Shown: piece after piece, positions 1 through 9,385 of the stretch
How the letters are laid out: every line of letters begins with the position of its first letter
Numbering within the stretch: the stretch's first letter is position 1
Source of the DNA: Thalassolituus sp. UBA674
GTDB taxonomy: Bacteria > Pseudomonadota > Gammaproteobacteria > Pseudomonadales > Oceanobacteraceae
Length of the DNA stretch: 64,000 bases
Direction: 5' to 3'
Assembly: GCA_002298335.1 (NCBI GenBank)
Contig: DBNK01000003.1
Span: 24,217-88,216, forward strand
Translations under genes and position numbers: made by a program
The notes under the pieces: generated by a model
The model's database searches: none
What the model saw: the letters and a program-made list of their open reading frames with translations, nothing else
Told to the model about the DNA's origin: nothing

Positions 1-747
1 GATCGCAAAAGAGGACACCGCGGGGCTCATCCATTCGGGTTTTGACAACACATACCAGACCGGGCTGTCATCGGTAAGATCAAGATACTCAGGCAGACGG
101 CTAATGGCACTCCAGACTCCACGCCAGTGCTGCGGGTGAACCTCAGGCGGCAGGATGGCACTGTCGTGCAGCGGATGAAACAGACAGCCACGCATCAGTG
201 CGCGGGAGATCACCGGGCCGGTGGTACCGGGCAGGGGAATACCCTCTGCAACAGCACGCTGGGGCAGGCTCAGCTGACGTTCACGGGTGTGTCTCAGTTT
301 CTGGTCGAGGCGGTCGCGGCGGTTGGGGCCGACCCAGCCGTCGGCGGTGCCCAGATAAAACTTCAGCGCCAGCTCAAGATGCAGGGTATGGTCATCCTGG
401 GGCAGGAGCAGGTCCAGTTCGCCCAGTGTGGTGGTGCCGTCGTTGATCTGCAGATTGGCCTCAAACGGCTGGTTGCAGGCGCTCAGGGCGTGGTGCCAGA
501 GCTGCTCAAAACGGAATCCGAGGCGCATGCTGGTGAATTCACAGTCATGGCCGCCAGCACGGCTGACACAGTCGGGCGTGAGCTGCGGCAGGTCTCTCTC
601 AGGTGTGGCACTCCAGTCACACTGCAGCAGCGACGGACCGAACACACTCCACAGCAGATCACGCACGGGGTTGTGTGTGACTTTGTCCGCGTTGTCGTTT
701 TCTGTGCCGGAACCGGTCCGGGGGGCAGGTAACAGGTCTGGCTTCAT
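1..747 (-). CDS. DUF1853 family protein, C-terminus off the window
   Basis: A minus-strand frame is open for 249 codons from the ATG at 745-747 to the window edge, so the C-terminus is missing. The central part matches the DUF1853 pattern as I recall it: a Phe-rich FEQLWHH-type helix, an LGELDLLL strand, then HLELALKFYL. That acidic/Lys arrangement resembles a PD-(D/E)XK nuclease-like core, although no activity is established for the family. It diverges from nadK across about 60 bp, so the two share a promoter region. Its position beside nadK agrees with the Pseudomonas gene order as I remember it. Family fairly sure; function unknown. Confidence 0.8.
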   Translation of the reverse strand, partial: MKPDLLPAPRTGSGTENDNADKVTHNPVRDLLWSVFGPSLLQCDWSATPERDLPQLTPDCVSRAGGHDCEFTSMRLGFRFEQLWHHALSACNQPFEANLQINDGTTTLGELDLLLPQDDHTLHLELALKFYLGTADGWVGPNRRDRLDQKLRHTRERQLSLPQRAVAEGIPLPGTTGPVISRALMRGCLFHPLHDSAILPPEVHPQHWRGVWSAISRLPEYLDLTDDSPVWYVLSKPEWMSPAVSSFAI

Positions 748-808
748 CTGTGGTATAAACGGCGGCAGGTTTTGTTGTCAGTTTCACACCCGAGGTTACC
801 AGTTTCTG

Positions 809-1696
809 ATGGAAGAGTTCCGCAATATCGGCATTATCGGCCGTCTGAACAGTAATAAGGTAATCGATACCATCCGCCGCCTGTCGCGCTATCTGCTGGA
901 TGAGGGCTACCACACGATTCTGGATGACCGCATTGCCGAAGTGATGCCGGGCCATGGTATGCAGGTGTGCAATGTCTCCATGCTGGGTGAAATCTGTGAC
1001 ATGGTGATCGTGGTCGGTGGTGACGGCAGTCTGCTCGGTGCTGCCCGTGCGCTCGCGCGTTTCAATACGCCGGTGCTGGGGATCAACCGTGGCCGTCTTG
1101 GCTTCCTCACTGATATCAGCCCGGATGACGACATGTTTGAAGCTGTGCAGGCGGTGCTGGATGGCCAGTACACCGAAGAGCGTCGTTTCCTGCTCGATGC
1201 CGAAGTCAAACGCGATGGCAACCCCATTGGTTCGGCCACCGGCCTCAATGATATTGTGCTGCATCCGGGTAAATCCGCACGCATGATCGCCTTCGAACTC
1301 TACATTGAAGGCCAGTTTGTGTATTCCCTGCGTGCTGACGGCCTGATCGTCTCCACGCCGACCGGCTCCACCGCCTATGCCCTGTCCGGTGGCGGCCCTA
1401 TCATGCATCCGAAACTGGATGCGCTGGCACTGGTGCCTATGTTCCCGCATACCCTGTCGAGCCGCCCGATCGTGGTGGATGGCAACAGCGAGATCAAGAT
1501 CATCGTTGACTCTTCTCAGGCGCTGTACCCGACCGTCAGCTGTGACGGACAGACGCACATTCCCTGTGCGCCGGGAGACAGCATTACCATCCGTAAAAAG
1601 GCCCACAAGCTGAAACTGATTCATCCGAAAGGTCACAACTTCTACGAAATATGCCGCACTAAGCTTGGCTGGAACAGCAGTAACCTCGGAGATTAA
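809..1696 (+). CDS. nadK: NAD kinase
   Basis: ATP-dependent phosphorylation of NAD to NADP in the cytoplasm. The 295-residue product is close to E. coli NadK (292). It carries the GGDG motif with Asp72, an N-D-I-V-L segment in the NE/D position, and the Gly-rich STPTGSTAYALSGGG region of the diacylglycerol-kinase-like fold. The frame is open upstream to 428, but conserved NadK sequence begins at MEEFRNIGIIG, so I place the start at the ATG at 809. The upstream extension lies antisense to the DUF1853 gene and is spurious. It is the first gene of a compact plus-strand run, with the phosphoesterase starting 1 nt after its stop. Confidence 0.97.
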   Translation: MEEFRNIGIIGRLNSNKVIDTIRRLSRYLLDEGYHTILDDRIAEVMPGHGMQVCNVSMLGEICDMVIVVGGDGSLLGAARALARFNTPVLGINRGRLGFLTDISPDDDMFEAVQAVLDGQYTEERRFLLDAEVKRDGNPIGSATGLNDIVLHPGKSARMIAFELYIEGQFVYSLRADGLIVSTPTGSTAYALSGGGPIMHPKLDALALVPMFPHTLSSRPIVVDGNSEIKIIVDSSQALYPTVSCDGQTHIPCAPGDSITIRKKAHKLKLIHPKGHNFYEICRTKLGWNSSNLGD

Positions 1697-1697
1697 G

Positions 1698-2660
1698 ATG
1701 CAACAGGGCTATGACCTGATCGGGGATATCCACGGCTGTGGTGAAACCCTGATCAAGCTGCTGGAACAGATGGGGTACAGCAAGAAAAACGGCGTCTACC
1801 AGCATCCTAAGCGCAAAGCGCTGTTCCTGGGTGACATTGTTGACCGCGGGCCGCACATCCGCCTCGCCTGTCACGTGGTACGTGATATGGTCGATGGTGG
1901 TTATGCCGATATCGTCATGGGTAACCACGAGTACAATCTGGTCACCTATCTGACCGAGGCGCCGCCGGGGATACGCCAGCCGTACCTGCGTCCGCACACG
2001 CCGCGCAACACCTTTATTGTTGAACAGACGCTGGAGCAGTTTGCCAACTACCCGCACGAGTTCAACGAATTCCTCGACTGGTTCCTGACCATTCCGCTGT
2101 TCCGCGAATACGAGAACTTCCGTGTGGTGCACGCCTGTTGGGATCTGGACATGATTCCGGAATATCTGGAGCGTTACGGCACCAACATGATCACCAAAGA
2201 CATGCTGGCAGAGTCGGTGCAGACGGATTCGTTCCTGTATCAGTTCCTCGACCGCATTCTGCGTGGTACCAGTCTGCGTCTGCCGGATGGCCGCTCGATC
2301 ACCTCGAAAGACGGCATGGTGCGCAAATTCTTCCGCGCCAAGTTCTGGGAGATGGACCCGCAGCATTATCAGGATGTGGTGTTTCAGCCCGACCCGCTGC
2401 CACAGGACATTGCCTACGGTCTGCTGAGTGAAGATGAGAAGAACCAGCTGCTGTATTACGGTCCGGAAGAAAAACCGCTGTTTATCGGGCATTACTGGAT
2501 GTCGGGCTTACCTGCCCCCATTATGCCCAATATCGCATGTCTGGATTACAGTGCGGTGAAATACGGCCGCCTGGCAGCCTACCGCATGGATTCAGAAACG
2601 GCGCTGCAGACCAATAAGTTCACCTGGATCAAAGTCGAGAAACCGGAACGGCATCAATAA
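1698..2660 (+). CDS. Calcineurin-like metallophosphoesterase
   Basis: A 320-residue PPP/PrpE-type phosphoesterase. The metal-binding signature is in order: GDIHGC near residue 8, GDIVDRG near 45, and GNHEYN near 75, with a later GHYWMSG that probably supplies metal-binding His. This combination is typical of serine/threonine phosphatases and Ap4A hydrolases, but the substrate cannot be told from sequence. The frame is open 11 codons further upstream inside nadK. I chose the ATG at 1698 because it has a GGAG-type ribosome site and starts just before the conserved domain. It is probably co-transcribed with nadK and overlaps the rhomboid gene by 1 nt. Confidence 0.9.
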   Translation: MQQGYDLIGDIHGCGETLIKLLEQMGYSKKNGVYQHPKRKALFLGDIVDRGPHIRLACHVVRDMVDGGYADIVMGNHEYNLVTYLTEAPPGIRQPYLRPHTPRNTFIVEQTLEQFANYPHEFNEFLDWFLTIPLFREYENFRVVHACWDLDMIPEYLERYGTNMITKDMLAESVQTDSFLYQFLDRILRGTSLRLPDGRSITSKDGMVRKFFRAKFWEMDPQHYQDVVFQPDPLPQDIAYGLLSEDEKNQLLYYGPEEKPLFIGHYWMSGLPAPIMPNIACLDYSAVKYGRLAAYRMDSETALQTNKFTWIKVEKPERHQ

Positions 2661-3511
2661 TGGAGCCTCTGGCAGTCCTCACCGCACCACTGTCGACAGA
2701 CCTGTCACCGCTTACCCGTCACCTCTGGGCTGAGCGGGTGGTACACCGTGTGGTGGAAAGCGGCGATCAGCAGATCCTGCTGCTGGCCAATCCTGCCGAT
2801 GTAGAGCGCATCCGTGAACTGCTGGAAGAATGGCGTGACGGAGAACTGGGCGAGCCGGTTGCAGTGGCGGAGAAAGAGGAAAACAGCCTGTTCACACGAC
2901 TGAAATCCACACCGCTTACGCTCTTTATCTGTGTGGCTCTGATACTGGTGTTCGGCTGGCAGCACGTAAGCGCCGACTGGATCAGCTGGCTGAAAAACGG
3001 CGAAGCACTCTGGCCGGAAGGCCGCAATCAGCTGTCGACTTATGTTCAGCTGGGGCTCTGGGGGCTGTGGCGGCACACCATTCTGCATCTGAGTCTGGTG
3101 CATCTGGTGTTCAACCTGACCTGGATTCTGGTACTGGCCGGTGCGATGGAACGCCAGAAGGAGCACCTGGCCATTCTGGTGCTGTTCCTGTTCTGTGGTC
3201 TGTCCGGCAGTGTGCTGCAGTGGTGGATATCCGGCCCGGGCTTTGCCGGAGTGTCCGGCGTGGTTTACGGTCTGACCGCCTGGACCGGCTTGCGGCAGAT
3301 CAGATTCGGCGTACCCTATGGCATTCCGAAAGCCCTGCTCGGCTTTGTGGTATTTTTCATGCTGCTCACCATCACCGGAGACACCCTGATTCCCGGTCTG
3401 AGTGGCATCGCCAATGGCGGTCACCTGGGTGGCCTGTTGTGCGGCTTCTTGCTGGCCTTTATCTGGCCGGTTCATTCTTCGATAAAGCGGGAAAACGATG
3501 AACCTCGATGA
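2660..3511 (+). CDS. Rhomboid-family intramembrane serine protease (GlpG-like)
   Basis: Integral inner-membrane protease of 283 residues with a soluble N-terminal domain (about 1-85) and six hydrophobic segments. The catalytic dyad is visible: Ser199 in GVSG (usually GASG or GLSG) followed by Tyr203, and His255 in NGGHLGG. This is nearly the numbering of E. coli GlpG (Ser201/His254). The WRHTILHLSLVHLVFNL segment corresponds to the WR and HxxxH/N oxyanion region of bacterial rhomboids. The start overlaps the phosphoesterase stop (TAATG), implying coupled translation, and the end overlaps the next gene by 14 nt. Substrates are unknown. Confidence 0.93.
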   Translation: MEPLAVLTAPLSTDLSPLTRHLWAERVVHRVVESGDQQILLLANPADVERIRELLEEWRDGELGEPVAVAEKEENSLFTRLKSTPLTLFICVALILVFGWQHVSADWISWLKNGEALWPEGRNQLSTYVQLGLWGLWRHTILHLSLVHLVFNLTWILVLAGAMERQKEHLAILVLFLFCGLSGSVLQWWISGPGFAGVSGVVYGLTAWTGLRQIRFGVPYGIPKALLGFVVFFMLLTITGDTLIPGLSGIANGGHLGGLLCGFLLAFIWPVHSSIKRENDEPR

Positions 3512-3749
3512 CCTGATCCGTTCACTCACCCCTGAGGTGTATGAGAACCTGAAAAATGCCGTGGCCACCGGTCGCTGGCCGAATGGCCGCAAGCTGGAAG
3601 AGGGGCAGCGTGAGTTGTGTATGGAAGCCATCATCTGGTATGAGAACGCGCACAACATCGCCGCTGACCAGCGTACCGGTTACATTGATCTGGGCTCCAA
3701 AGCTGGTAAAGGCAAAGGCCCGGACGAGCAGGTTCTGACCATTAAATAA
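3498..3749 (+). CDS. DUF1315 family protein (YeaC-like)
   Basis: Small acidic/basic cytosolic protein of 83 residues with no signal peptide or membrane segment. The pattern LIRSLTPEVYENLKNAVATG, then W-P-G, a C-M-E-A-I-I-W-Y-E helix, and a GYIDLGSK tail matches the DUF1315/YeaC family. Function is unknown. It overlaps the rhomboid gene by 14 nt and ends 3 nt before the DUF2797 gene, so it sits inside one operon. The same neighbour order is recalled from Pseudomonas, suggesting a conserved but uncharacterised grouping. Confidence 0.85.
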   Translation: MNLDDLIRSLTPEVYENLKNAVATGRWPNGRKLEEGQRELCMEAIIWYENAHNIAADQRTGYIDLGSKAGKGKGPDEQVLTIK

Positions 3750-3752
3750 GCC

Positions 3753-4607
3753 ATGACCGATACCCCGAACAACACAGAACAGACGCGTTTTTCCGGCCAT
3801 CTCGACAAGATGCGCGTCAGCCCGGGTAATCCGGTCGAATACTTCGCCATTCTCAATGATCAGCGTATTCCGCTGAATGCCTGGCTGGGCAGACAGATCA
3901 CTCTCAGCTGGTCCGGCACCATTACCTGCTGTGCCTGTGGTCAGAAGACCAACAAAAGCTTCAATCAGGGTTATTGCTACCGCTGCTTTACCAGACTGGC
4001 GGAATGCGATGCCTGCATCATGAGTCCGGAGAAGTGCCACTTTCATCTGGGCACCTGCCGCGATCCTGAATGGGGTGAACGGGTGTGCTTTAACGATCAT
4101 ATCGTGTATCTGGCCAATTCATCCGGCCTGAAAGTCGGCATCACGCGCATGAAAAACATGCCCTCGCGCTGGCTGGATCAGGGCGCCGGGCAGGCACTGC
4201 CAATCGTGCGCACCGCCAGCCGTATGCTCGCCGGTAAAATTGAAGACATCCTGCGCCGCGACATTGCCGACCGCACCAACTGGCGCGCCATGCTCAGAGA
4301 CGACATGCTGAGTCTGGATCTGATCAGTGAACGTGACCGCCTGCGCGAACATTTCAGAGATGAGCTCGATGCTCTGGCCCTTGAATCCGGTCCGGCAGGT
4401 TTTACCTGGCTGCTGCACGAAAAAGAGCGCACTTTTACCTACCCTGTGACTCAGTATCCGGATAAAGTGGTGAGTCATAATATGGATAAAACGCCTGAGG
4501 TCAGTGGCCGTCTGATGGGAATAAAGGGCCAGTACCTGATGCTGGACACGGGCGTGATCAACCTCAGAAAATACACGTCATACGATGTGACGCTGACACT
4601 GGGATAA
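3753..4607 (+). CDS. DUF2797 family zinc-binding protein
   Basis: A 284-residue protein. Residues about 50-95 hold many paired cysteines (CCACGQK, YCYRC, ECDAC, then C-H-F-H and C-R-D-P), consistent with one or two zinc sites. It is followed by VYLANSSGLKVGITR, which resembles a GIY-YIG-like strand pair. This layout is that of DUF2797, a family without assigned function. A GIY-YIG-type nuclease or nucleic-acid role is possible but is inference. It ends the nadK-to-DUF2797 run; pepN begins 65 bp later with its own ribosome site. Confidence 0.85.
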   Translation: MTDTPNNTEQTRFSGHLDKMRVSPGNPVEYFAILNDQRIPLNAWLGRQITLSWSGTITCCACGQKTNKSFNQGYCYRCFTRLAECDACIMSPEKCHFHLGTCRDPEWGERVCFNDHIVYLANSSGLKVGITRMKNMPSRWLDQGAGQALPIVRTASRMLAGKIEDILRRDIADRTNWRAMLRDDMLSLDLISERDRLREHFRDELDALALESGPAGFTWLLHEKERTFTYPVTQYPDKVVSHNMDKTPEVSGRLMGIKGQYLMLDTGVINLRKYTSYDVTLTLG

Positions 4608-4672
4608 TCTCCCTGAAAACGTGATGATAAGCGGCGTGGCTCAGCAGGAGCCGCCCGGCAGGAGACAACGAC

Positions 4673-7285
4673 ATGCGTGATGCTCAACCAACCGCGATCA
4701 AGCTCGCTGAATATCAGGCACCGGAATACGAGGTGCTGACGACCCATCTGATCTTCAGCCTCGAAGAAGATTACACCCGGGTGACGTCCTCACTGTCCAT
4801 CCGGCAGCTGGGCAATACCGGCGTTCTGACCCTGAACGGCCTGGAGCTGGAGCTTGAAGAGATCATTCTCGACGGTGAGGCACTGGCACAAGACCGCTAC
4901 AGCCTGGCGGATGAAACCATGACCATCAGTGGTCTGGGCGACTCCCATACCCTGACCATCATCACCCGGATTTATCCGGCGAAGAATACCGCTCTGGAAG
5001 GCCTGTACCGCTCTGGTGGCATGTACTGTACCCAGTGTGAGGCTGAAGGCTTCCGCCGTATCACTTACTACCCGGACCGCCCGGATGTGATGTCGGTGTT
5101 CACCACCGAAATCATTGCCGATGCTGAGCAGTACCCGGTACTGCTGTCCAACGGTAACCCGGTGAGCGAAACGGTCGAAGACGGCAAGCGTCATGTGGTC
5201 TGGCATGATCCGTTCAAAAAACCCGCTTACCTGTTCGCACTGGTGGCAGGTGATCTCAAGGTGCTGGAAGACAGCTTCACCACCTGCAGTGGCCGTGAAG
5301 TGACGCTGAAGATCTTCGTTGAACCGCAGAACATCGACAAAACCGAATACGCCATGGATGCTCTGAAGCGCTCTATGAAGTGGGACGAAGAGGTCTATGG
5401 CCGTGAATACGATCTGGATATTTTCATGATCGTTGCGGTGGATGACTTCAACATGGGCGCTATGGAAAACAAGGGCCTGAATATCTTCAACTCGTCCTGT
5501 GTCCTGGCCAATCCATCCACTGCGACCGATGCCGCCTACCTGCGCATTGAAGCGGTCGTAGCGCATGAATACTTCCACAACTGGTCGGGCAACCGCGTGA
5601 CCTGCCGTGACTGGTTCCAGCTGAGTCTGAAAGAAGGTTTCACGGTATTCCGTGATGCCATGTTCTCAGCGGATATGAATTCATCCACCGTGAAACGTGT
5701 GGAAGACGCCGGTATTCTGCGGACCGTGCAGTTTGCCGAAGATGCAGGCCCGATGGCGCATCCGGTGCAGCCGGACAGCTACATCGAGATCTCCAACTTC
5801 TATACCGTGACCATTTATGAAAAAGGGGCGGAAGTGGTGCGCATGTACCACAAGATTCTCGGTGAAGAAGGTTTCCGCAAAGGCACGGACCTCTACTTTG
5901 AGCGTCACGACGGCCAGGCTGTGACCATTGAAGAATTTGTAAAAGCCATGGAAGACGCCAACGACATCGACCTGACTCAGTTCCGCCGCTGGTACAAGCA
6001 GGCCGGAACCCCGGTAGTGGATGTCTTCACCCAGTTCAACAGTGGCAGTGGTGAACTGCTGGTCACCCTGCGTCAGCACACGCCGGACACCCCCGGACAG
6101 AACAAAAAAGAACCCTTATGGATTCCGGTGCAGCTGGGCCTGATCGGCTCTGACGGTAAAGACCTGAAGATCCGCATCAACGAGCGTGATGACTGGAATC
6201 CGGACAGCCAGGTGCTGCACTTCCGCGAACGCGAGAAAACCTACACCTTCACCGGTCTGGATGAAGAACCGGTCGTGTCGTTGTTCCGTGACTTTTCGGC
6301 ACCGGTGAAAGTGAATTACGAACAGTCGCGCAAAGCGCTGCGCTTTATGCTGGCTCACGACAGTGATGGCTTTAACCGCTGGGATGCGGGTCAGCGCCTG
6401 ATGCTGCAATGGATGGATTACGCCCGCCGTGGTGTGTTCGGCCTGCGCGAAGAAGACATCAGCGTACTGACCAGCCTGCTGAAAGACGAGAGCCTTGATC
6501 CGGCTATGGTGGCGTATCTGCTGTCGCTGCCGTCTGAGTCGTATATTGCCGAGTTCTCCAAAGAAATTGACCCGCTGGTGATCCATCATTCACGTAAGCA
6601 TGTGTCTGAGTCGCTGGCGACCACGTTGCAGACCTCGTTCCAGGCCTGCTACGAGCGTCTGAATATTGCGGGTGAATACAGCCCGGCGCCGGAAGACATG
6701 GCCCGCCGTGCGCTGAAAAACCTGTCACTGTCGTACTGGGCGCAGGCCACCGAACAGGGGCTGGCCGCGGCCGAAGCTCAGTTTGCGTCAGCCAACAATA
6801 TGACCGATGAAATGGCGGCTCTGCGTGCCATCGTCAACAGCGGTGACTGGGACAAAGCACAGAAAGCGCTGGATACCTTCTATGACCGCTGGAAGCACGA
6901 CGCGCTGGTGGTGAATCAGTGGTTCATGGTGCAGTGTGGGTCGTCGGTGATGGGTACGGTTGAGCACGTCGAGGCCCTGCTCAAGCATGAAGCCTTCGAC
7001 TGGCGTAACCCCAACAAGGTGCGTTCGGTGATCGGTGCCTTCGCCAATCAGGCGCTGTGTCATTTCCACTCGTCCGACGGTCTGGGTTACCGCCTGCTGG
7101 CTGATGCTGTGATCCGTCTCAATGCATCGAATCCGCAGATTGCCGCGCGTATGGTCACACCACTGACCCGCTGGAAGCGCATTGTGGAACCTCATTCCGC
7201 CATGATGCGCTCTGAGCTGGAACGCATTATGCGTCAGGATCTGTCGAAAGACGTGTATGAAGTGGTCAGTAAGAGTCTGGCCTGA
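4673..7285 (+). CDS. pepN: Aminopeptidase N (M1 family)
   Basis: Zinc aminopeptidase of the cytoplasm that removes N-terminal residues from peptides. The 870-residue length equals that of E. coli PepN. The exopeptidase motif GAMEN is present, and the zinc site HEYFH has His298, Glu299 and His302, with the third ligand Glu321 in KEGFTVF. The whole M1 arrangement is present: N-terminal beta domain, catalytic domain, small beta domain and helical C-terminus. The start at 4673 follows an AGGAG ribosome site. A small GGCTC/GAGCC hairpin lies in the 65-bp gap upstream. Confidence 0.98.
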   Translation: MRDAQPTAIKLAEYQAPEYEVLTTHLIFSLEEDYTRVTSSLSIRQLGNTGVLTLNGLELELEEIILDGEALAQDRYSLADETMTISGLGDSHTLTIITRIYPAKNTALEGLYRSGGMYCTQCEAEGFRRITYYPDRPDVMSVFTTEIIADAEQYPVLLSNGNPVSETVEDGKRHVVWHDPFKKPAYLFALVAGDLKVLEDSFTTCSGREVTLKIFVEPQNIDKTEYAMDALKRSMKWDEEVYGREYDLDIFMIVAVDDFNMGAMENKGLNIFNSSCVLANPSTATDAAYLRIEAVVAHEYFHNWSGNRVTCRDWFQLSLKEGFTVFRDAMFSADMNSSTVKRVEDAGILRTVQFAEDAGPMAHPVQPDSYIEISNFYTVTIYEKGAEVVRMYHKILGEEGFRKGTDLYFERHDGQAVTIEEFVKAMEDANDIDLTQFRRWYKQAGTPVVDVFTQFNSGSGELLVTLRQHTPDTPGQNKKEPLWIPVQLGLIGSDGKDLKIRINERDDWNPDSQVLHFREREKTYTFTGLDEEPVVSLFRDFSAPVKVNYEQSRKALRFMLAHDSDGFNRWDAGQRLMLQWMDYARRGVFGLREEDISVLTSLLKDESLDPAMVAYLLSLPSESYIAEFSKEIDPLVIHHSRKHVSESLATTLQTSFQACYERLNIAGEYSPAPEDMARRALKNLSLSYWAQATEQGLAAAEAQFASANNMTDEMAALRAIVNSGDWDKAQKALDTFYDRWKHDALVVNQWFMVQCGSSVMGTVEHVEALLKHEAFDWRNPNKVRSVIGAFANQALCHFHSSDGLGYRLLADAVIRLNASNPQIAARMVTPLTRWKRIVEPHSAMMRSELERIMRQDLSKDVYEVVSKSLA

Positions 7286-7345
7286 GTCCCCCGAAGCCGG
7301 TGTACAGGTAATGCCCGTGCGCCGGTGTTCTGATCTGAGAGTATT

Positions 7346-8299
7346 ATGAAGAGCCCGCTTGGTCTGGAAGCACGCCTTCCCGTTGTTGATATCGTTAAAG
7401 AAGCTGCTGTGCTCATGTGGCAGAAGCGTGAATACGTGCTGCGTCTGTTTCTGCCAGTGATTGTGCTGATGGGGCTGATCGACTTTATCAATATGGTGTA
7501 TTTCTCTCCGCCAGCGGAGGAAGGCAGCCCGGTGATCTACACCAAAGAAGGCATCCTGGCACAGCTGCTGGTGCTGCTGTTCGCTATCCTGATGGCGACT
7601 ACGGCCCATCGTTTTACTCTCACAGATTCCAGCCAGTGGCCGGCCACGGCACTGCATATTCCGGGCAAAGCAGAGTTGCGTTATCTGGTGCGTGGCATTC
7701 AGATCGGCATTCTGTCGGCGTTTCTGGTGCTGGTATTCACTATGGTTGGTTTCGCATTCGGCAAAGACATTGCTGTGATTATGATGCTGGTCGGCGTTCT
7801 GGCGGCGAGTTATTTTCTGGCGCGGCTGTCTGTCACTCTGCCGGAAATTGCACTCGGGTATAAAAGCCCGCTGTCCCGTGCCTGGGCCATGAGTAAAGGC
7901 AATGGCAACAGTCTGGTGATTGTGGTGCTGGTTCTGCCGGTACTTCTGACCCTGCCTCTGACGCTGCTGGCGATTCTGGCCGAGGGGGCACTGATGCAGC
8001 TGGTCGGTCTGGCAGGTTCCTATCTGGCCACCCTGTTGTCGCTGATCGTACTGTCACTCAGTTATCAGTTTCTGCTCAATTTTTATGAGCCGGACAGCCC
8101 GATTCTGGGTGGTAACGGTGCTGCTGCTGCCGGAACCATAGAACATGAGGATTCTCAGAATGCACCCTCTGCCGGTGATAGTGTGCCTGGCGAAGAGTTG
8201 GGTAAGGAAGAGTCCGGCGCGGAAGATCCGGAGAAGGGTGCTGAAGGTACGGAAAAGACCCGCAGCTCCGGGGGCTCTTCGGGGGGATTCGATGCCTGA
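7346..8299 (+). CDS. Polytopic membrane protein with acidic Ser/Gly-rich tail
   Basis: I do not recognise a named family. The 317-residue protein has about six hydrophobic segments (near residues 30-52, 72-88, 112-135, 136-160, 190-215 and 217-245), so it is an inner-membrane protein. The last 65 residues are soluble, very acidic and low in complexity (Glu/Gly/Ser-rich, ending in SSGGSSGGFDA). The layout resembles uncharacterised proteins with repeated amphipathic helices such as DUF6159/glycerophosphodiester-associated membrane domains, but that is only a resemblance. It lies 60 bp after pepN and 21 bp before the AraC regulator, and could share a transcript with either. Confidence 0.7.
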   Translation: MKSPLGLEARLPVVDIVKEAAVLMWQKREYVLRLFLPVIVLMGLIDFINMVYFSPPAEEGSPVIYTKEGILAQLLVLLFAILMATTAHRFTLTDSSQWPATALHIPGKAELRYLVRGIQIGILSAFLVLVFTMVGFAFGKDIAVIMMLVGVLAASYFLARLSVTLPEIALGYKSPLSRAWAMSKGNGNSLVIVVLVLPVLLTLPLTLLAILAEGALMQLVGLAGSYLATLLSLIVLSLSYQFLLNFYEPDSPILGGNGAAAAGTIEHEDSQNAPSAGDSVPGEELGKEESGAEDPEKGAEGTEKTRSSGGSSGGFDA

Positions 8300-8320
8300 G
8301 AACTCATCTGCCCGGGGCTT

Positions 8321-9385
8321 ATGAAACTCGGTGATCTCAGTGTCACTTATGTTGAGGTTCTGTCACGCACCGTGACGGCCCTCGGTGGTAACGCCGCATC
8401 CCTGCTGGCAGATTACAGCATCCCGCCGGAAACTCTGTCATCCCCGGATGCCCGCATCAGTATCCCGCGCTTTATGCGACTCGGGCACGATGCCATCCGC
8501 CGCTGTCATACCCCGGCACTGGGTCTGGAAATGGGTCTGCACATGCAGGCCAGTCATTTCGGTAAAGCCGGTTTGCTGGCACTGACCGCCGCCGATCTGC
8601 GTCAGGCCTGCCAGGTACTGACCCAGTACGAAGTGCTGTCGAGTTTTAACTCCCGCGGCACCTCCAGTTTCCGTCAGCACAATGGCAGCGGCCAGCTGAC
8701 CTTCTACAGCATCAGCCCCTATAACGATTACAACCTGTTTGTGGTCGATATGGCCCTGAGCAGCTGGTATCAGCTGCTGACCCGACTGACTGGCCGCACA
8801 GATCTGGTAGCGGCGGTGGAGATTGAATTTCCAGAACCTGAATACGTCGATCAGTACCGTCGTTACTTTCCGTGCAAAGTCCGCTTCGGCGCGGCGTCCA
8901 ACAGTTTGGTGCTTCATTCTGGTGCATTGTCTGCGCCCGTGATTCAGCATTGCGCCTCGGTGCATGAAAAACTGCGGCGCGAAGCCGATCATGAACTGAC
9001 CCGGCTGCAGGCCGGTCTCAGCAGCCGTGACCGGGTAGCGGCGACGATCAGCCCGCTGCTCAATGGTCAGGCGCCACGGCTGGAGATGATAGCCCGTCGT
9101 CTGAATACGACGCCCTGGTCACTCAGGCGGCGTTTACAGGCAGAAGGGGTCACCTTTCAGCAGGTGCTGGATCAGACGCGGCAGGAACTGGCGGAATCGT
9201 ACGTGAGGGATACCGCGTTAACACTGGGCGAAATTGCGTATGTACTGGGATTTGGCTCGGTGGGTGCCTTCCAGCGCGCCTTCAGGCGCTGGACGGGCGA
9301 GGCTCCGGGACGTTACCGGAACAGCTTGGGCAGGGAGATAACCCCCGCTCACATTTCTACGGCGTCGTCACCGTCGTCGTCATAG
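8321..9385 (+). CDS. AraC-family transcriptional regulator (OruR/ArgR-type)
   Basis: A 354-residue regulator. Residues about 15-210 match the arabinose-binding-like domain found in OruR-type regulators, including LGLEMGLHMQASHFGKAGLLA. The C-terminal 90 residues contain two helix-turn-helix units: the first around MIARRLNTTPWSLRRRLQAEG, the second ending in GFGSVGAFQRAFRRWTGEAPGRYR, the usual AraC signature. The effector is unknown and no obvious target operon adjoins it apart from the membrane protein upstream. The final 12 codons overlap an antisense micro-ORF. Confidence 0.9.
   Translation: MKLGDLSVTYVEVLSRTVTALGGNAASLLADYSIPPETLSSPDARISIPRFMRLGHDAIRRCHTPALGLEMGLHMQASHFGKAGLLALTAADLRQACQVLTQYEVLSSFNSRGTSSFRQHNGSGQLTFYSISPYNDYNLFVVDMALSSWYQLLTRLTGRTDLVAAVEIEFPEPEYVDQYRRYFPCKVRFGAASNSLVLHSGALSAPVIQHCASVHEKLRREADHELTRLQAGLSSRDRVAATISPLLNGQAPRLEMIARRLNTTPWSLRRRLQAEGVTFQQVLDQTRQELAESYVRDTALTLGEIAYVLGFGSVGAFQRAFRRWTGEAPGRYRNSLGREITPAHISTASSPSSS

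Noticed and set aside
428..808. N-terminal extension of NAD kinase
   Set aside because: The stretch lies antisense to the DUF1853 gene and precedes the first conserved NadK residues; the ATG at 809 gives the family length.
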